This document shows, piece after piece, positions 23,983 through 33,599 of a stretch of DNA of 36,464 nt (the first letter of the stretch is position 1; each line of letters begins with the position of its first letter). A program made the translations under genes and the position numbers. This DNA comes from Hyphomicrobiales bacterium (GTDB lineage: Bacteria; Pseudomonadota; Alphaproteobacteria; Rhizobiales; Devosiaceae). The DNA is taken from positions 1-36,464 of the forward strand of contig WFXU01000065.1 of assembly GCA_015490455.1 (NCBI GenBank). Reading direction: 5' to 3'. Below the pieces are notes generated by a model, which made no database searches, was not told the origin of the DNA, and was given only the letters and a program-made list of their open reading frames with translations.

Positions 23983-24792
23983 CTAAAGTGCGAGCACATC
24001 TTCCATTGAATAAAGTCCATTTTTTTTACCCTTTGCCCAAAGGGCAGCCCTTATTGCCCCATTGGCAAAAAGAGAGCGATTTTCAGCCTTGTGGCTTAAT
24101 TCTATCCTCTCGCTCGGGCCTGCAAAAATAACATTATGTTCCCCAATTACAGATCCGCCCCTTAAAGTAGCAAATCCTATATCTCCCCTTTTTCGCGCCC
24201 CAATAATGCCTTCGCGCGATTTAATGGAATTTTTTTCTAAGTTAATTTTTCTTCCGTTAGCTGCCGCTTGCCCAAGCATAAGGGCGGTGCCTGAGGGGGC
24301 GTCTATCTTTTTATTATGGTGCATTTCAACTATTTCTACATCAAAATCATCGCCTAAAATCGCAGCGGTTTTTTTTACCAGTGAAACAAGTAAATTTATC
24401 CCCAAAGACATATTGCCGGATTTTACAATTATCGCACCATTTTTTGCGGCTAATTTTATTTCCTCTTCTTGCTTATCAGAAAAGCCAGTAGTGCCAATTA
24501 TATGGATAAGTTTATTTTTAGCCGCTAATTTAGCAAATTTAACTGAGGCATCTGGCGTAGAAAAATCAATAATTGCTTCAGCACCCCCTAATAGTGGCTC
24601 AATATTATCGCTTATTTTTACACCAATAGGAGGAAGCCCTGCTACTATAGCTGCATCTTTGCCAATTTCCTTTGTTCCGCTTTTGTCAACAGCTCCAAAT
24701 AATTGCACATTATCGGATAAAATAACATTATTTATGTTGGCTTTACCCATTCTGCCACTGGCACCAGTAATTATTATTTTCATATCAGCCAT
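23983..24792 (-). CDS. dapB: 4-hydroxy-tetrahydrodipicolinate reductase, DapB
   Basis: Lysine and diaminopimelate biosynthesis enzyme of 269 residues, using NAD(P)H. The nucleotide loop is [10 protein letters not shown] (10-19), GTTGFS lies at 100-105, and the active-site motif [15 protein letters not shown] has His158, His159 and Lys162. AGGAG lies five bases before the ATG at 24792, which favours MADMKII over the internal Met. A 255-codon open frame on the opposite strand is a shadow of this gene. Confidence 0.95.
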   Translation of the reverse strand: MADMKIIITGASGRMGKANINNVILSDNVQLFGAVDKSGTKEIGKDAAIVAGLPPIGVKISDNIEPLLGGAEAIIDFSTPDASVKFAKLAAKNKLIHIIGTTGFSDKQEEEIKLAAKNGAIIVKSGNMSLGINLLVSLVKKTAAILGDDFDVEIVEMHHNKKIDAPSGTALMLGQAAANGRKINLEKNSIKSREGIIGARKRGDIGFATLRGGSVIGEHNVIFAGPSERIELSHKAENRSLFANGAIRAALWAKGKKNGLYSMEDVLAL

Positions 24793-24841
24793 TTTGGCTC
24801 CTAAAATTATAATTGCTAAAATCGGTTAAATATAACAAATT

Positions 24842-25546
24842 TTACGCAAAACGCATACCACCATTTTGCATTTCATCAATTATTTGTCTGGCTGCTTTTC
24901 TAGGGTCTTCAGCCTTAGTAATTGGGCGTCCAACTACTATATGACTGGCACCATTTGCAAGCGCTTCTGCTGGGGTCATTGTGCGTTTTTGTTCATTTAA
25001 TGGGGCACCAGAAGGGCGAATTGCGGGCGTTACCAGCGCCATTTTTTCACCAATTAAACTTCTAACCATTGCCGCTTCATGGGGAGAGCTAACAACTCCG
25101 CCCAATTTTGCTAATTTTGCTTGATGTGCACGCAAGCCAACGAGCGAAGCAACATCTCTATCATAGCCAGCATTCATTAAATCTTCATCATCAAGAGAGG
25201 TTAGAATAGTTACTGCAAGAATTTTTAATTTGCTATCCTTTGCGGCTCTAGCGGCTGCCCCCATTATCTTAGGATAGGCATGAACAGTAAGAAAATCAGC
25301 CCCCGTTTTGCCAATAGCCCTAACAGCCTTTTCAACAGTATTTTCAATATCAAGTAATTTAAGGTCAAAGAAAATTTTCTTCCCAGATTTTATCAGTTCT
25401 TTTCCAAATTCAAGCCCGCCACCGCTATAAAATAATTCATAGCCTATTTTATAAAAATTAACTTCCTCACCCAATATATTTACTAAATTTTCTGCTTTTT
25501 TACGTGAAGAAAAATCAAGCGCTACAATCAGCCTATCATCAGCCAT
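24842..25546 (-). CDS. pyrF: Orotidine 5'-phosphate decarboxylase, PyrF
   Basis: Last enzyme of UMP synthesis, 234 residues, TIM-barrel. The catalytic motif FFDLKLLDIENTV holds Asp61, Lys63 and Asp66; the phosphate-binding end shows VTPAIRPSG and ASHIVVGRPITKAEDP. ATG is preceded by AAGGA. It precedes dapB and gpmA on the same strand, with a 49-base gap, so one transcript is likely. Confidence 0.95.
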   Translation of the reverse strand: MADDRLIVALDFSSRKKAENLVNILGEEVNFYKIGYELFYSGGGLEFGKELIKSGKKIFFDLKLLDIENTVEKAVRAIGKTGADFLTVHAYPKIMGAAARAAKDSKLKILAVTILTSLDDEDLMNAGYDRDVASLVGLRAHQAKLAKLGGVVSSPHEAAMVRSLIGEKMALVTPAIRPSGAPLNEQKRTMTPAEALANGASHIVVGRPITKAEDPRKAARQIIDEMQNGGMRFA

Positions 25547-25616
25547 ATTTTATCCTTATAAATGGAATCATCCAATTCCTTTTAGCAGAGAGAAAAACTA
25601 AGGTTAAGGAGAAAAT

Positions 25617-26186
25617 CTAAATTATACCAATACCAACAAGGCTCAACAAAATAGCGTGCAGCGCAACAATAAGAAAGGTTTTTATTTGATAGGAGGGTTT
25701 AGACATTTTGTGCCTATATCTATGTTGGGCAAGTAATCCGCCAATAATGCCGCCAAATAGATCCATGGCTAATAATTGCCATTCTCTAATACGCCACCAG
25801 CCAAATAGTGCAGCCTGTTTATCGCGGCGATAAAGCAATAATGAGATTATTCCCATCAAAGTATAAATAGCCAATAAACCAATATTGGCCTTACCCAATA
25901 TTACCAATAATTGAGCAGTAATGAATAAAATTGTTGCTGTTATTAAATGTAATTTAAGCCTATTGGCAAATTGTTTTTCATTTAAGATTATAACATTTTG
26001 TGCTGCTGGCTTTCCGTTTTTTCCGCTTACTATTTCTAACTCAAGATGTTCGCCGGGCTTTAGGCGCGAGCGCCCCTTAACAGCCTTTGCGTGTACAAAT
26101 ATACGCTCTGTTCCTCCCGGCTGGCGAGCAAAGCCATAACCCTTATTATCAAACCATTCAACAATGTCCGCCTGAACTCTACTCAT
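25617..26186 (-). CDS. Cold-shock domain plus DUF1294 membrane protein
   Basis: Protein of 189 residues. The N-terminal 65 residues form a cold-shock nucleic-acid-binding domain (VEWFDNKGYGFARQPGG, RIFVHAKAV). The C-terminal part has about four membrane helices and the DUF1294 signature, DKQAALFGWWRIREWQLLAMD then GGIIGGLLAQHRYRHKMSK. The two-domain form is known in many bacteria but has no settled function. The ATG at 26186 is preferred to an upstream TTG at 26228, because MSRVQADIVEWF is where the domain begins. Confidence 0.82.
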   Translation of the reverse strand: MSRVQADIVEWFDNKGYGFARQPGGTERIFVHAKAVKGRSRLKPGEHLELEIVSGKNGKPAAQNVIILNEKQFANRLKLHLITATILFITAQLLVILGKANIGLLAIYTLMGIISLLLYRRDKQAALFGWWRIREWQLLAMDLFGGIIGGLLAQHRYRHKMSKPSYQIKTFLIVALHAILLSLVGIGII

Positions 26187-26431
26187 AAGAATAATTATGC
26201 TGTAAAATTTATTAAATTTTGCTAACAAATTTATCGTTTAATGATAATATTAATTTATGTGAGATTATTCTTACTGGATGATGAATAGTAAATATTTTTA
26301 GATATAATGCCAAAAAGAGTTATGTTTAACATTTAGCTAAATGCCAGCCATAAATTTTTGGTTATAATTATTCCACAATATAATCATTTATGCTTATGGC
26401 ACACCTATTTAAGGCAAAATATAGAATTGAA

Positions 26432-27025
26432 ATGATCAGGGAAACTATTAGCCTATTATTATTTATATTTCCGCTTGCCTGGTCTCCGGGTCCGGGAAAT
26501 ATGTATATTTTAGCAAATGCGGCGCGTTTTGGTGCTAAAAATACAATTCCCGCAAATCTTGGCTATCACCTTGCCACATTTATAATTTTATTATTAATGG
26601 GGTTTGGTATTGGCTTAGTTGTTAACCCAGAATTTTTATTAATAATAAAATATGCGGGGGCAGTTTTTATACTATATTTAGCCTGGAAAATAGCAAATAT
26701 TGATGGGCTAAATGTAAAAAACCATACCCCCCATACCGGTTTCTGGGATGGGGTGATATTATTATTACTAAACCCCAAAGCCTATATGATTTTCGCTATT
26801 ATTTTAGCGCAATTTATTAATTCTCCCACCGAAAATAAAATAATAAATATAATATGGATAGCCAGTATTTTTACCCTGAATAATATTTTTTCCTTTTTTG
26901 TTTGGGCATTTTTGGGCGAAAAAATTGCACATATTTTCTTTATGGCAAATAAAGCGCGCTATATAAATTATTTCTTTGCCTCTATTTTGGCATTAGTTGC
27001 TATCTGGTTGTTGCTTTTAGACTAA
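26432..27025 (+). CDS. LysE/RhtB-family amino-acid exporter
   Basis: Inner-membrane protein of 197 residues from this start, with six hydrophobic segments. The family motif is FPLAWSPGPGNMYILANAARFG near the N-terminus, followed by LGYHLATFI and a second half-repeat around LLLLNPKAYMIFAII. Members export amino acids or related metabolites; the substrate here is unknown. ATG at 26390 in the same frame would add 14 residues; neither has a strong ribosome site, and 26432 fits the usual family length. Confidence 0.85.
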   Translation: MIRETISLLLFIFPLAWSPGPGNMYILANAARFGAKNTIPANLGYHLATFIILLLMGFGIGLVVNPEFLLIIKYAGAVFILYLAWKIANIDGLNVKNHTPHTGFWDGVILLLLNPKAYMIFAIILAQFINSPTENKIINIIWIASIFTLNNIFSFFVWAFLGEKIAHIFFMANKARYINYFFASILALVAIWLLLLD

Positions 27026-27086
27026 AATAGAGGCTATGCTTATTTGGCTAATTGACTGGCAATCTAAATGGGTAATCTGGGTGAAT

Positions 27087-27485
27087 ATGTGTGAAAATTT
27101 TTCAATCAATATTCGCGTTTATTATGAAGATACTGATTTTTCAGGTCATGTTTATCATGGCTCCTATGTAAGATTTTTTGAAAGAGCACGCACGGAATGG
27201 CTCAGAAATTTAGCTATTTATCACTCCGAATTAGCTAAACAAGGTCTGGCCTTTGTTGTTACACATATGGAGGTTGACTTTATCAGACCAGCCCATATTG
27301 ATGACCTGTTAAAGGTAAATGTTAAAATTATTTCTTTGCAGGGAGCTAGGATAATTTTAGAGCAAAAAATCAAAAGAAATAAAGAGGAAATAAGTAAAGC
27401 CAAAATTATAGTTGCTTTAATTGGCTCAAATAGCAGGGCAAAAAGAATACCAAAAGAATGGCATCCAAAATTAATGCCGGAATAA
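27087..27485 (+). CDS. ybgC: Acyl-CoA thioesterase, YbgC/4-hydroxybenzoyl-CoA thioesterase family
   Basis: Hot-dog fold thioesterase of about 132 residues. The signature YYEDTDFSGHVYHGSYVRFF contains the catalytic Asp17, followed by ERARTEWLR; all match YbgC, which is usually linked with the tol-pal cluster, though no tol genes are visible here. ATG at 27036 would add 17 atypical residues (tryptophan-rich), so the start before CENFSINIRVYYED is chosen. It is convergent with guaD, 19 bases apart. Confidence 0.88.
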   Translation: MCENFSINIRVYYEDTDFSGHVYHGSYVRFFERARTEWLRNLAIYHSELAKQGLAFVVTHMEVDFIRPAHIDDLLKVNVKIISLQGARIILEQKIKRNKEEISKAKIIVALIGSNSRAKRIPKEWHPKLMPE

Positions 27486-27504
27486 TTATCGGAACATGAT
27501 AAAA

Positions 27505-28809
27505 TTAAGATTTATCAGCATATTTTGCTGCCTTACCTGCAATATAGGTTTGCACGATAGATCTATCATCTCCCAATGTTTGTAGTAAAAATAATTCTTC
27601 ACTAAGATTATTAATCGTTTTTGCTCTTAGCTCCATTGCAGAAGTAGCACGACTATTCAGCACAATAATATCGGCATAGCTGCCTACCTCTAGCGTTCCT
27701 ATCTCCTCTTCCATAGATAAGATAAGTGCATTACCAAGCGTCATCATATAAAATGAACTAAGCGGGTTAAGATGGTAATTATTCATTTGTTGCACTTTAT
27801 AAAAATCGCCCATAGTTTGTAACATTGAATAGGAAGTTCCTCCGCCAATATCGGTTGCTACGCCAATGCGAATTCCAGCTTTTTTCATTTGTTGCATATT
27901 AAATAAACCACTACCTAAAAATAGGTTAGAGGTTGGACAGGAAATAGCTACTGAATTACTCTGCGCCATCAAATCTTTTTCGCTTTCTGAAAGATGAATA
28001 GAATGGGCAAAAAGGCTTTTTTCTCCCAATAGGCCATAAAATTCATAAATTGAAAGATAGTCTTTATGCACCGGATAAAGTTGCTTTGTTAGGGCTATTT
28101 CATCCTTATTTTCGCTTAAATGGGTTTGTAAGTAACAGTCAGGATTTTCTGCCAATAGGGCGCCGGCAGCCTCTAATTGTTCAGGGGTTGAGGTAATAGC
28201 AAATCTGGGGGTTATGGCATATTTTTGCCTGCCCCTATTATGCCATTTTTTTATCAGCCTTTTGCTTTCATCATAGCTTAATTGCGGGTTGTCGCGCAAT
28301 TTATCGGGACAATTTCTGTTCATTAAAACTTTGCCACCAATCATTGCCATATTATGTTTTTCGCTCTCCTTGAAAAATGCTTCCACCGAATGTGGATGGA
28401 CTGAACAAAAAGTGCAGGCTGTTGTTGTGCCATTATTTATTAATTCGGTAAAAAATTTCGCGGCTATTTGTTCTGCGTGCGTAAAATTAATAAATTTCTG
28501 CTCTTCAACAAATGTATAATTATATAGCCATTTCAATAAGTTAGGGGCGTATGAGGCAACCACCTGAGTCTGCACATAATGAATATGCGGATCAATAAAT
28601 CCGGCCATTAATAAATGGGGTCGATGATCAATTAGTTTATATTGCTTATATTTTGACCTGACCTTATTAAAAGAGCCAAGTGCGACTATTTTTTCACCTT
28701 CAATGGCAATTGCTCCATCTTCAATATAAAGATAGCTATCTTTATCATCAATTCCCTGCGGCTCTGTTTTGAAGGATAAAATTCGGCCTCGCAAAATTTT
28801 AATATTCAT
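27505..28809 (-). CDS. guaD: Guanine deaminase
   Basis: Amidohydrolase-fold enzyme of 434 residues that converts guanine to xanthine. Metal ligands appear in GFIDPHIHYVQTQ (His75, His77), in QTHLSENKDE and FAHSIHLSESE, and as the Asp of ATDIGGGTSYSML; CPTSNLFLGSGLFN is typical of GuaD. Its start overlaps the end of puuD by 11 bases, so the two purine-catabolic genes are coupled. Confidence 0.92.
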   Translation of the reverse strand: MNIKILRGRILSFKTEPQGIDDKDSYLYIEDGAIAIEGEKIVALGSFNKVRSKYKQYKLIDHRPHLLMAGFIDPHIHYVQTQVVASYAPNLLKWLYNYTFVEEQKFINFTHAEQIAAKFFTELINNGTTTACTFCSVHPHSVEAFFKESEKHNMAMIGGKVLMNRNCPDKLRDNPQLSYDESKRLIKKWHNRGRQKYAITPRFAITSTPEQLEAAGALLAENPDCYLQTHLSENKDEIALTKQLYPVHKDYLSIYEFYGLLGEKSLFAHSIHLSESEKDLMAQSNSVAISCPTSNLFLGSGLFNMQQMKKAGIRIGVATDIGGGTSYSMLQTMGDFYKVQQMNNYHLNPLSSFYMMTLGNALILSMEEEIGTLEVGSYADIIVLNSRATSAMELRAKTINNLSEELFLLQTLGDDRSIVQTYIAGKAAKYADKS

Positions 28810-30052
28810 GATTCACGTTCCGAATTTCTCTAATTTGCTCTAGCCATTCAACCAATATTTGCCGCTCTTCATCTTCCATAAAGCTAATATTTGCTGGCGG
28901 CATGGCGTAGGATAATCCCGCCTGCAAAATAATTTGCTTAGCATATTTTGCAATATCTTTATCATTCTCCAGAATAATATTTTTTGGAGCCTGATAAATA
29001 CCTTCATAAACCGGCTCCTTTGCATGGCACATTGAGCAGCGGGTTAAAATAATATTTTTCACTTGCGTAAAATTCTTCGTTGCCGAATAAATATTATTAT
29101 TTATCTTTGTTTCGCTTAAATTTTCATTCTCTGTTGTTGCAGGTCTGCCAATATATGAAAGCCAGATAATTAACATAAATAATAAGGCGGCTAAAATCCA
29201 TGTCCAGTTCGGCTTGGCTTTACGAGCATGTTTAGAATTAAAATAATGTCTAATTAGCACCCCAATTAAAAATATTAAACCGGCTATAAGCCAATTATAA
29301 TTAGTCGCAAAGGCAAGCGGATAATGTATGCTCAACATTAAAAATATAACCGGAAGGGTTAGATAATTATTATGTAAAGATCGCTGTTTAGCCTGTTCGC
29401 CAAGATAGGCCGGAACTTTTTGTTTTGCCTTTAGCTTTGCTACAGCTATTTTTTGGTTTGGGATAATAATAAAAAATACGTTGGCGCTCATAATAGTGGC
29501 GGTAAAGGCGCCAATATGTAAAAGGGCAGCGCGGCCAGTAAAAATTTGCGCATAAAACCAAGATATGCCTAATAGCACAAAAAATAATATTATCATTAAT
29601 AGGCTTTGTTTTTTGCCAAGAGGGGATTTACATAAAAAATCATAAAATAGCCAACCAAATGATAAAGAGAAAAGGGAGATTAAAATTCCAGCCCAATTGG
29701 GTAAATCAAACTTATTTATATCAATCAGATAAATATCGGCGCCAAGATAATAAATGAGAATAAGCAGGGTAAATCCACTTAACCAGGTAGAATAGCTCTC
29801 CCACTTAAACCAAACTAAATGTTCGGGTAAAGTCTTGGGAGCGACCAAATATTTCGTCAGATGATAAAATCCGCCGCCATGAACCTGCCATTCCTCACCA
29901 TAGGCATTTACGGGTAGATTTTTACTTTTTCTAAGGCCCAAATCAAGCGCAATAAAATAAAATGAAGAGCCAATCCAGGCAATAGCCACAATCACATGCA
30001 GCCAGCGAACTGCAAAAGTTAGCCAATCTAAAATTACCGCCACTTCAATCAT
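28799..30052 (-). CDS. puuD: Membrane urate oxidase with cytochrome c domain, PuuD
   Basis: Protein of 417 residues that oxidises urate to 5-hydroxyisourate at the membrane, passing electrons to the respiratory chain instead of to oxygen directly. The N-terminal part (about 1-310) has eight or so membrane helices, opening with WLHVIVAIAWIGSSFYFIAL and containing HGGGFYHLTKY. The C-terminal part (about 320-410) is a c-type cytochrome with heme motif Cys339-Ser-Met-Cys342-His343 and probable axial Met384 in AMPPANIS. It is the first gene of the puuD-guaD pair. The 161 bases upstream to the ScfR gene are AT-rich, without another gene. Confidence 0.9.
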   Translation of the reverse strand: MIEVAVILDWLTFAVRWLHVIVAIAWIGSSFYFIALDLGLRKSKNLPVNAYGEEWQVHGGGFYHLTKYLVAPKTLPEHLVWFKWESYSTWLSGFTLLILIYYLGADIYLIDINKFDLPNWAGILISLFSLSFGWLFYDFLCKSPLGKKQSLLMIILFFVLLGISWFYAQIFTGRAALLHIGAFTATIMSANVFFIIIPNQKIAVAKLKAKQKVPAYLGEQAKQRSLHNNYLTLPVIFLMLSIHYPLAFATNYNWLIAGLIFLIGVLIRHYFNSKHARKAKPNWTWILAALLFMLIIWLSYIGRPATTENENLSETKINNNIYSATKNFTQVKNIILTRCSMCHAKEPVYEGIYQAPKNIILENDKDIAKYAKQIILQAGLSYAMPPANISFMEDEERQILVEWLEQIREIRNVNHEY

Positions 30053-30213
30053 TTAATATCCTAAAAATAACGCCTAATTTTGTGTTATTTAGCCAGTTAG
30101 GTCAAGATAATATATTTATCCTACTCGCTTAATTTTACATAATATCAGTATTAATATGATGGGTAGGGGCGATAATCTTAGAAATTAATAATATGCCAAT
30201 TACAAATGAAAAT

Positions 30214-31620
30214 TTATAATTTACTATATAAATTTTCTAACTGCTCATTTTCATTTAACTCAAAACGGTGATCGGCCAAAGGGTGAGCGCGTTGCTGGCA
30301 GTTTAAGCGCGGACAAATGCGACATCCAACACCTATTGGAACCGTTTTTGCGTTTTTGGCCAATTCAATCCCATCTGAATAAACCATTTGCTTTGCATGG
30401 ATAATATTGCAGCCTAAGCCAATAGAAAAATGGCGACGCGGAGCATTATGGCGATATTCTCCTTTTTCGTAACTTTTTGCAATGCAAAAATAAACTTCTC
30501 CATCGGGCATTTCGCTAAGTTGAATATTTATTTTTGCCGGCTGCAAAAAGGCAGAATAAACATTCCAGCGTGGGCACGCCCCTAAATGGCGTGGAATATG
30601 AATGCCTGAAAGTGAAAAACGTTTTGAAATATTGCCGGCAATATCTGTTCTGACTAAGTGAAGGGGAATTCCTTGCATATTTGGGCGCTGTAGGCTCGTC
30701 ATACGCTGGCAAACCTGCTCAAAACTGGCCGAAAATTGCAAACATATTCTTTCTATATCATAGCGGGTTTTTCTGCATGCTTTATAAAATTGTTCATATG
30801 GCATAATAAGAGCGGCAGCAAAATAGGAAGCCAAAATATTTTTGGCAAGAATAGGTGCTTCTAACTCAGGCAATGTGCTTTTTTCTATTATTTCTTCAAT
30901 TACAGCCATAGCACTTAATTGACCAATATGGTGACAAAGGGCAAAAATAGCCGTTTGTGGAGGCAAATTATCAGAAATTAGCAATAATTTACCCTCATTG
31001 ATAAGTTTACTCTTTATTCCAGAAGCAAGAGTAGCCAAGCGCCAGCTAACACCATAAACATTTAGTAAATAGCTGCTTAGACCTTGTAAAAAATTATCAG
31101 ACGCCATTTCAACATCTTGCCTAACCCGTTCAGCCGCCGCTTCTAATGCCGGAAAATAATTGGCATTTTCTTGGATAAAATCCGAAACAGCCTCACTTGC
31201 GCGATGATAATTTGCTTCTTTTCCATCCAAATTTACATTTTTTTCGCTTATTTTTATTTGTTTGAATTTATCAAATAAAATTAATATTGCCCGCGCTATA
31301 GCCGGGTTGGAATGGGCAAGATCTTTAATATCCTGATTGGTTAAATCAGAATCTATAAACATATCATCGCCAAATAGTTCCATTAAATCACCAACCAGGC
31401 GAGTATCATCGCTTTGCGCCAATTCTTTTATATCAATATTAAAATAATTAGCTATTTTGAATAATAGGGAAACGGTGATTTTTCTTCTATTATGTTCAAT
31501 TAAATTTAGATAAGATGCTGAAATATCTAAATTTTTTGCCAATTCTGCCTGAGAAATATTACGCGCCCGACGTAATTTTCTTATTTTTCCGCCAATTTGT
31601 GGTTCTTTTGATTTTATCAT
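30214..31620 (-). CDS. XRE-family short-chain fatty acyl regulator, ScfR/RamB type
   Basis: Regulator of about 468 residues. An N-terminal Cro/C1 helix-turn-helix (about 8-65: LRRARNISQAELAKNLDISA, SYLNLIEHNRRKIT) is followed by an ImmA/IrrE-like domain (LCHHIGQLSAMAVIEE, FAAALIMPYEQFYKACR) and a C-terminal DUF2083-type region with Cys-rich GVGCRICPRLNCQQRAHP. This plan is that of RamB/MccR/ScfR, which sense acyl-CoA and control isocitrate lyase or propionate genes. It is divergent from the aceA unit. GTG at 31653 is in frame, but ATG at 31620 places the domain normally and leaves the operator-like repeats outside the gene. Confidence 0.88.
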   Translation of the reverse strand: MIKSKEPQIGGKIRKLRRARNISQAELAKNLDISASYLNLIEHNRRKITVSLLFKIANYFNIDIKELAQSDDTRLVGDLMELFGDDMFIDSDLTNQDIKDLAHSNPAIARAILILFDKFKQIKISEKNVNLDGKEANYHRASEAVSDFIQENANYFPALEAAAERVRQDVEMASDNFLQGLSSYLLNVYGVSWRLATLASGIKSKLINEGKLLLISDNLPPQTAIFALCHHIGQLSAMAVIEEIIEKSTLPELEAPILAKNILASYFAAALIMPYEQFYKACRKTRYDIERICLQFSASFEQVCQRMTSLQRPNMQGIPLHLVRTDIAGNISKRFSLSGIHIPRHLGACPRWNVYSAFLQPAKINIQLSEMPDGEVYFCIAKSYEKGEYRHNAPRRHFSIGLGCNIIHAKQMVYSDGIELAKNAKTVPIGVGCRICPRLNCQQRAHPLADHRFELNENEQLENLYSKL

Positions 31621-31664
31621 TATTCTGTCTTTACAATGTTTACAAAAATGCACTTAATCTTTGC

Positions 31665-31781
31665 TAAAATTTACAAATTTACAAAGCGATATGTTGTTTA
31701 TTGTTGCATTTTTATAAAATTTGTCAATTCTTTACATGTGAAGCTATTAAATTCACTATTTTGTTTGATTTGTAAATTTTA
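31665..31781. promoter_or_regulatory. Inverted TTTACAAAT motifs between scfR and the aceA unit
   Basis: TAAAATTTACAAAT at 31665-31678 recurs as its exact reverse complement at 31768-31781. Further TTTACAAA-like words occur close by (31639-31646, 31677-31685). Spaced copies flanking the divergent start region suggest sites for the ScfR-like protein. A weak promoter candidate, TTGTCA-N18-TATTAA (31721-31750), lies between them. Confidence 0.5.
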
Positions 31782-31794
31782 TAATGGAGAAAAA

Positions 31795-32091
31795 ATGCAA
31801 AATCCAACCCCAAATGATAATTTTAATAATGGGAAGGGAAAAAGGGAAAAAAATGAAAATTCTAACCTTCCTTTGGACATAATAACCATAATTGCCCCGA
31901 GCATAAAAGAAGCAATGAGACAATTTCAGAAAAGAGGTCTGGATAGGCTTGGCTATACAATTGAGGGTAAAATAGTTCGTCAGCAATTTGACATTGTCGA
32001 TAATGAACAAACTAGGCCGTTATTTGAGGGCAGATCTATGTATTCGGCAACATGGATACGTAAAAGAGCAATATATATGCAGCAAGACTGA
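31795..32091 (+). CDS. Unrecognised small protein upstream of aceA
   Basis: Protein of 98 residues with a charged, Asn/Lys-rich leader (1-25) and a compact core containing IITIIAPSIKEAMRQFQKRG, LGYTIEGKIVRQQFD and LFEGRSMYSATWIRKRA. No signal peptide, membrane helix or known domain is recognised; a small alpha/beta fold is likely. ATG at 31795 has GGAG upstream; longer forms reach into the promoter region and are rejected. It lies 47 bases before aceA, on the same strand, so it should be cotranscribed and under ScfR control. A part in regulating or supporting the glyoxylate shunt is only an inference. Confidence 0.75.
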   Translation: MQNPTPNDNFNNGKGKREKNENSNLPLDIITIIAPSIKEAMRQFQKRGLDRLGYTIEGKIVRQQFDIVDNEQTRPLFEGRSMYSATWIRKRAIYMQQD

Positions 32092-32138
32092 TAAATGCAG
32101 CAAGAATCAAATCAAGACATTCCTAAGGGGAAAATATC

Positions 32139-33479
32139 ATGTTGGAGCAGAATTTAGAGCATAATAATGAGCAATATTTGGCACAGGCAGAAGAAGTTAG
32201 ACAAAAAAATGATGAATTTATCGCTCCCTCTTGGGCGCCTGACAGATGGAAAAATATTAAAAGAGACTATACTATTAGAGATGTGCAAAAACTATCCGGC
32301 TCAATGCGGATAGAATATAGTCTGGCTGAAAATGGCGCCAAAAAATTGTGGCAATTATTGCACAGTGAAGATTATCTGCCAACATTAGGAACTTTTACCG
32401 GCAATCAGGCGGTGCAGCAAATAAAGGCTGGACTTAAGGCTATTTATGTTTCGGGTTGGCAGGTCGCAGCCGATGCCAATAATAGCGGTAATATTTATCC
32501 GGATCAAAGTCTTTATCCCGCCGATAGTGTTCCATCTATTGTGAGGCGGATTAATAAGGCCTTACAAAGGGCAGATCAGATTCAAACTATGGAACAATTT
32601 ACAGGGGAAAAAACCACAAATATTGATTTTTTTGTGCCTATTATTGCTGATGCGGAGGCTGGTTTTGGTGGTGCACTCAATGTATTTGAACTGATGAAAG
32701 CAATGATTGAAGCTGGCGCGGCGGCCGTGCATTTTGAGGACCAATTAGCATCTGAGAAAAAATGCGGCCATTTGGGGGGAAAAGTTCTTGTTCCAACTAA
32801 GACATTTATTAAAACCTTAAATTCGGCGCGCTTAGCGGCAGATATTATGGGAGTGCCAACCTTAATTATGGCTAGAACTGATGCTGAGGCAGCCCGTTTA
32901 ATAACTTCCAATATTGATGAATATGATATGCCCTTTATTAGTGGAGAGAGAACAGAAGAAGGATTTTATGAATTAAAGGGTGGGCTTGATTGCGCAATTG
33001 CGCGTGGGCTTGCCTATGCGCCATATGCCGATTTAATTTGGTGTGAAACCTCAACGCCCAATCTAAAGGAAGCAGAAAAATTTGCCAACGCCATAAAAGA
33101 AAAATATCCCGAACAGATGTTAGCCTATAATTGTTCGCCCTCCTTTAATTGGGCAAAATATATGGGCGAAGAAGAATTGGCAAAATTTCAGCGCGAATTA
33201 GGGGCAATGGGATATAAATATCAATTTATCACTTTAGCCGGATTTCATAATTTATCGCTAACCACTTTTAACCTTGCAAAAAATTACAAAAAAGATGGTA
33301 TGAAAGCCTATAGCGCCTTACAACAAAGTGAGTTTGCTGCAGAAAAAGACGGCTTTAGCGCTATTCGTCATCAGCGCGAGGTTGGAACTTCTTATTTTGA
33401 TGCAGTGAATATGGCTGTTTCGGGTGGTAATTCTGCAACTATTGCGATGGCAGATTCCACCGAAAAAGCGCAATTTTAG
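32139..33479 (+). CDS. aceA: Isocitrate lyase
   Basis: Enzyme of 446 residues that cleaves isocitrate to glyoxylate and succinate, the entry of the glyoxylate shunt. The catalytic motif KKCGH is intact at 207-211 (Cys209), within [63 protein letters not shown] and [13 protein letters not shown] are all family signatures; the protein is not the longer methylisocitrate-type variant. AGGGG precedes the ATG. It is followed by glcB after 120 bases. Confidence 0.95.
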   Translation: MLEQNLEHNNEQYLAQAEEVRQKNDEFIAPSWAPDRWKNIKRDYTIRDVQKLSGSMRIEYSLAENGAKKLWQLLHSEDYLPTLGTFTGNQAVQQIKAGLKAIYVSGWQVAADANNSGNIYPDQSLYPADSVPSIVRRINKALQRADQIQTMEQFTGEKTTNIDFFVPIIADAEAGFGGALNVFELMKAMIEAGAAAVHFEDQLASEKKCGHLGGKVLVPTKTFIKTLNSARLAADIMGVPTLIMARTDAEAARLITSNIDEYDMPFISGERTEEGFYELKGGLDCAIARGLAYAPYADLIWCETSTPNLKEAEKFANAIKEKYPEQMLAYNCSPSFNWAKYMGEEELAKFQRELGAMGYKYQFITLAGFHNLSLTTFNLAKNYKKDGMKAYSALQQSEFAAEKDGFSAIRHQREVGTSYFDAVNMAVSGGNSATIAMADSTEKAQF

Positions 33480-33516
33480 CAAGAAAAATTGTAATCTCAA
33501 CATAAATTAATGAAAA

Positions 33517-33541
33517 ACTCCAACTTAGGCTGTTGGTTTTC
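33517..33541 (+). terminator. Weak stem-loop after aceA
   Basis: CCAAC and GTTGG flank a 7-base loop and are followed by TTTTCAATTT, which could partly terminate aceA transcription before glcB. The stem is only five base pairs. Confidence 0.3.
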
Positions 33542-33599
33542 AATTTGATGGTCTATTATCAAAGTGAGGGGAAGCTAACAGTTTCTTAAGGAGAGATAA

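Noticed and set aside
24062-24829. 255-codon open frame on the plus strand opposite dapB
   Set aside because: It lies wholly antisense to dapB, which has intact catalytic and cofactor motifs; its translation is low-complexity and matches nothing.
31636-31794. Upstream extension of the small protein before aceA
   Set aside because: The added residues come from promoter-like AT-rich DNA with operator-type repeats, and ATG at 31795 has its own GGAG site.
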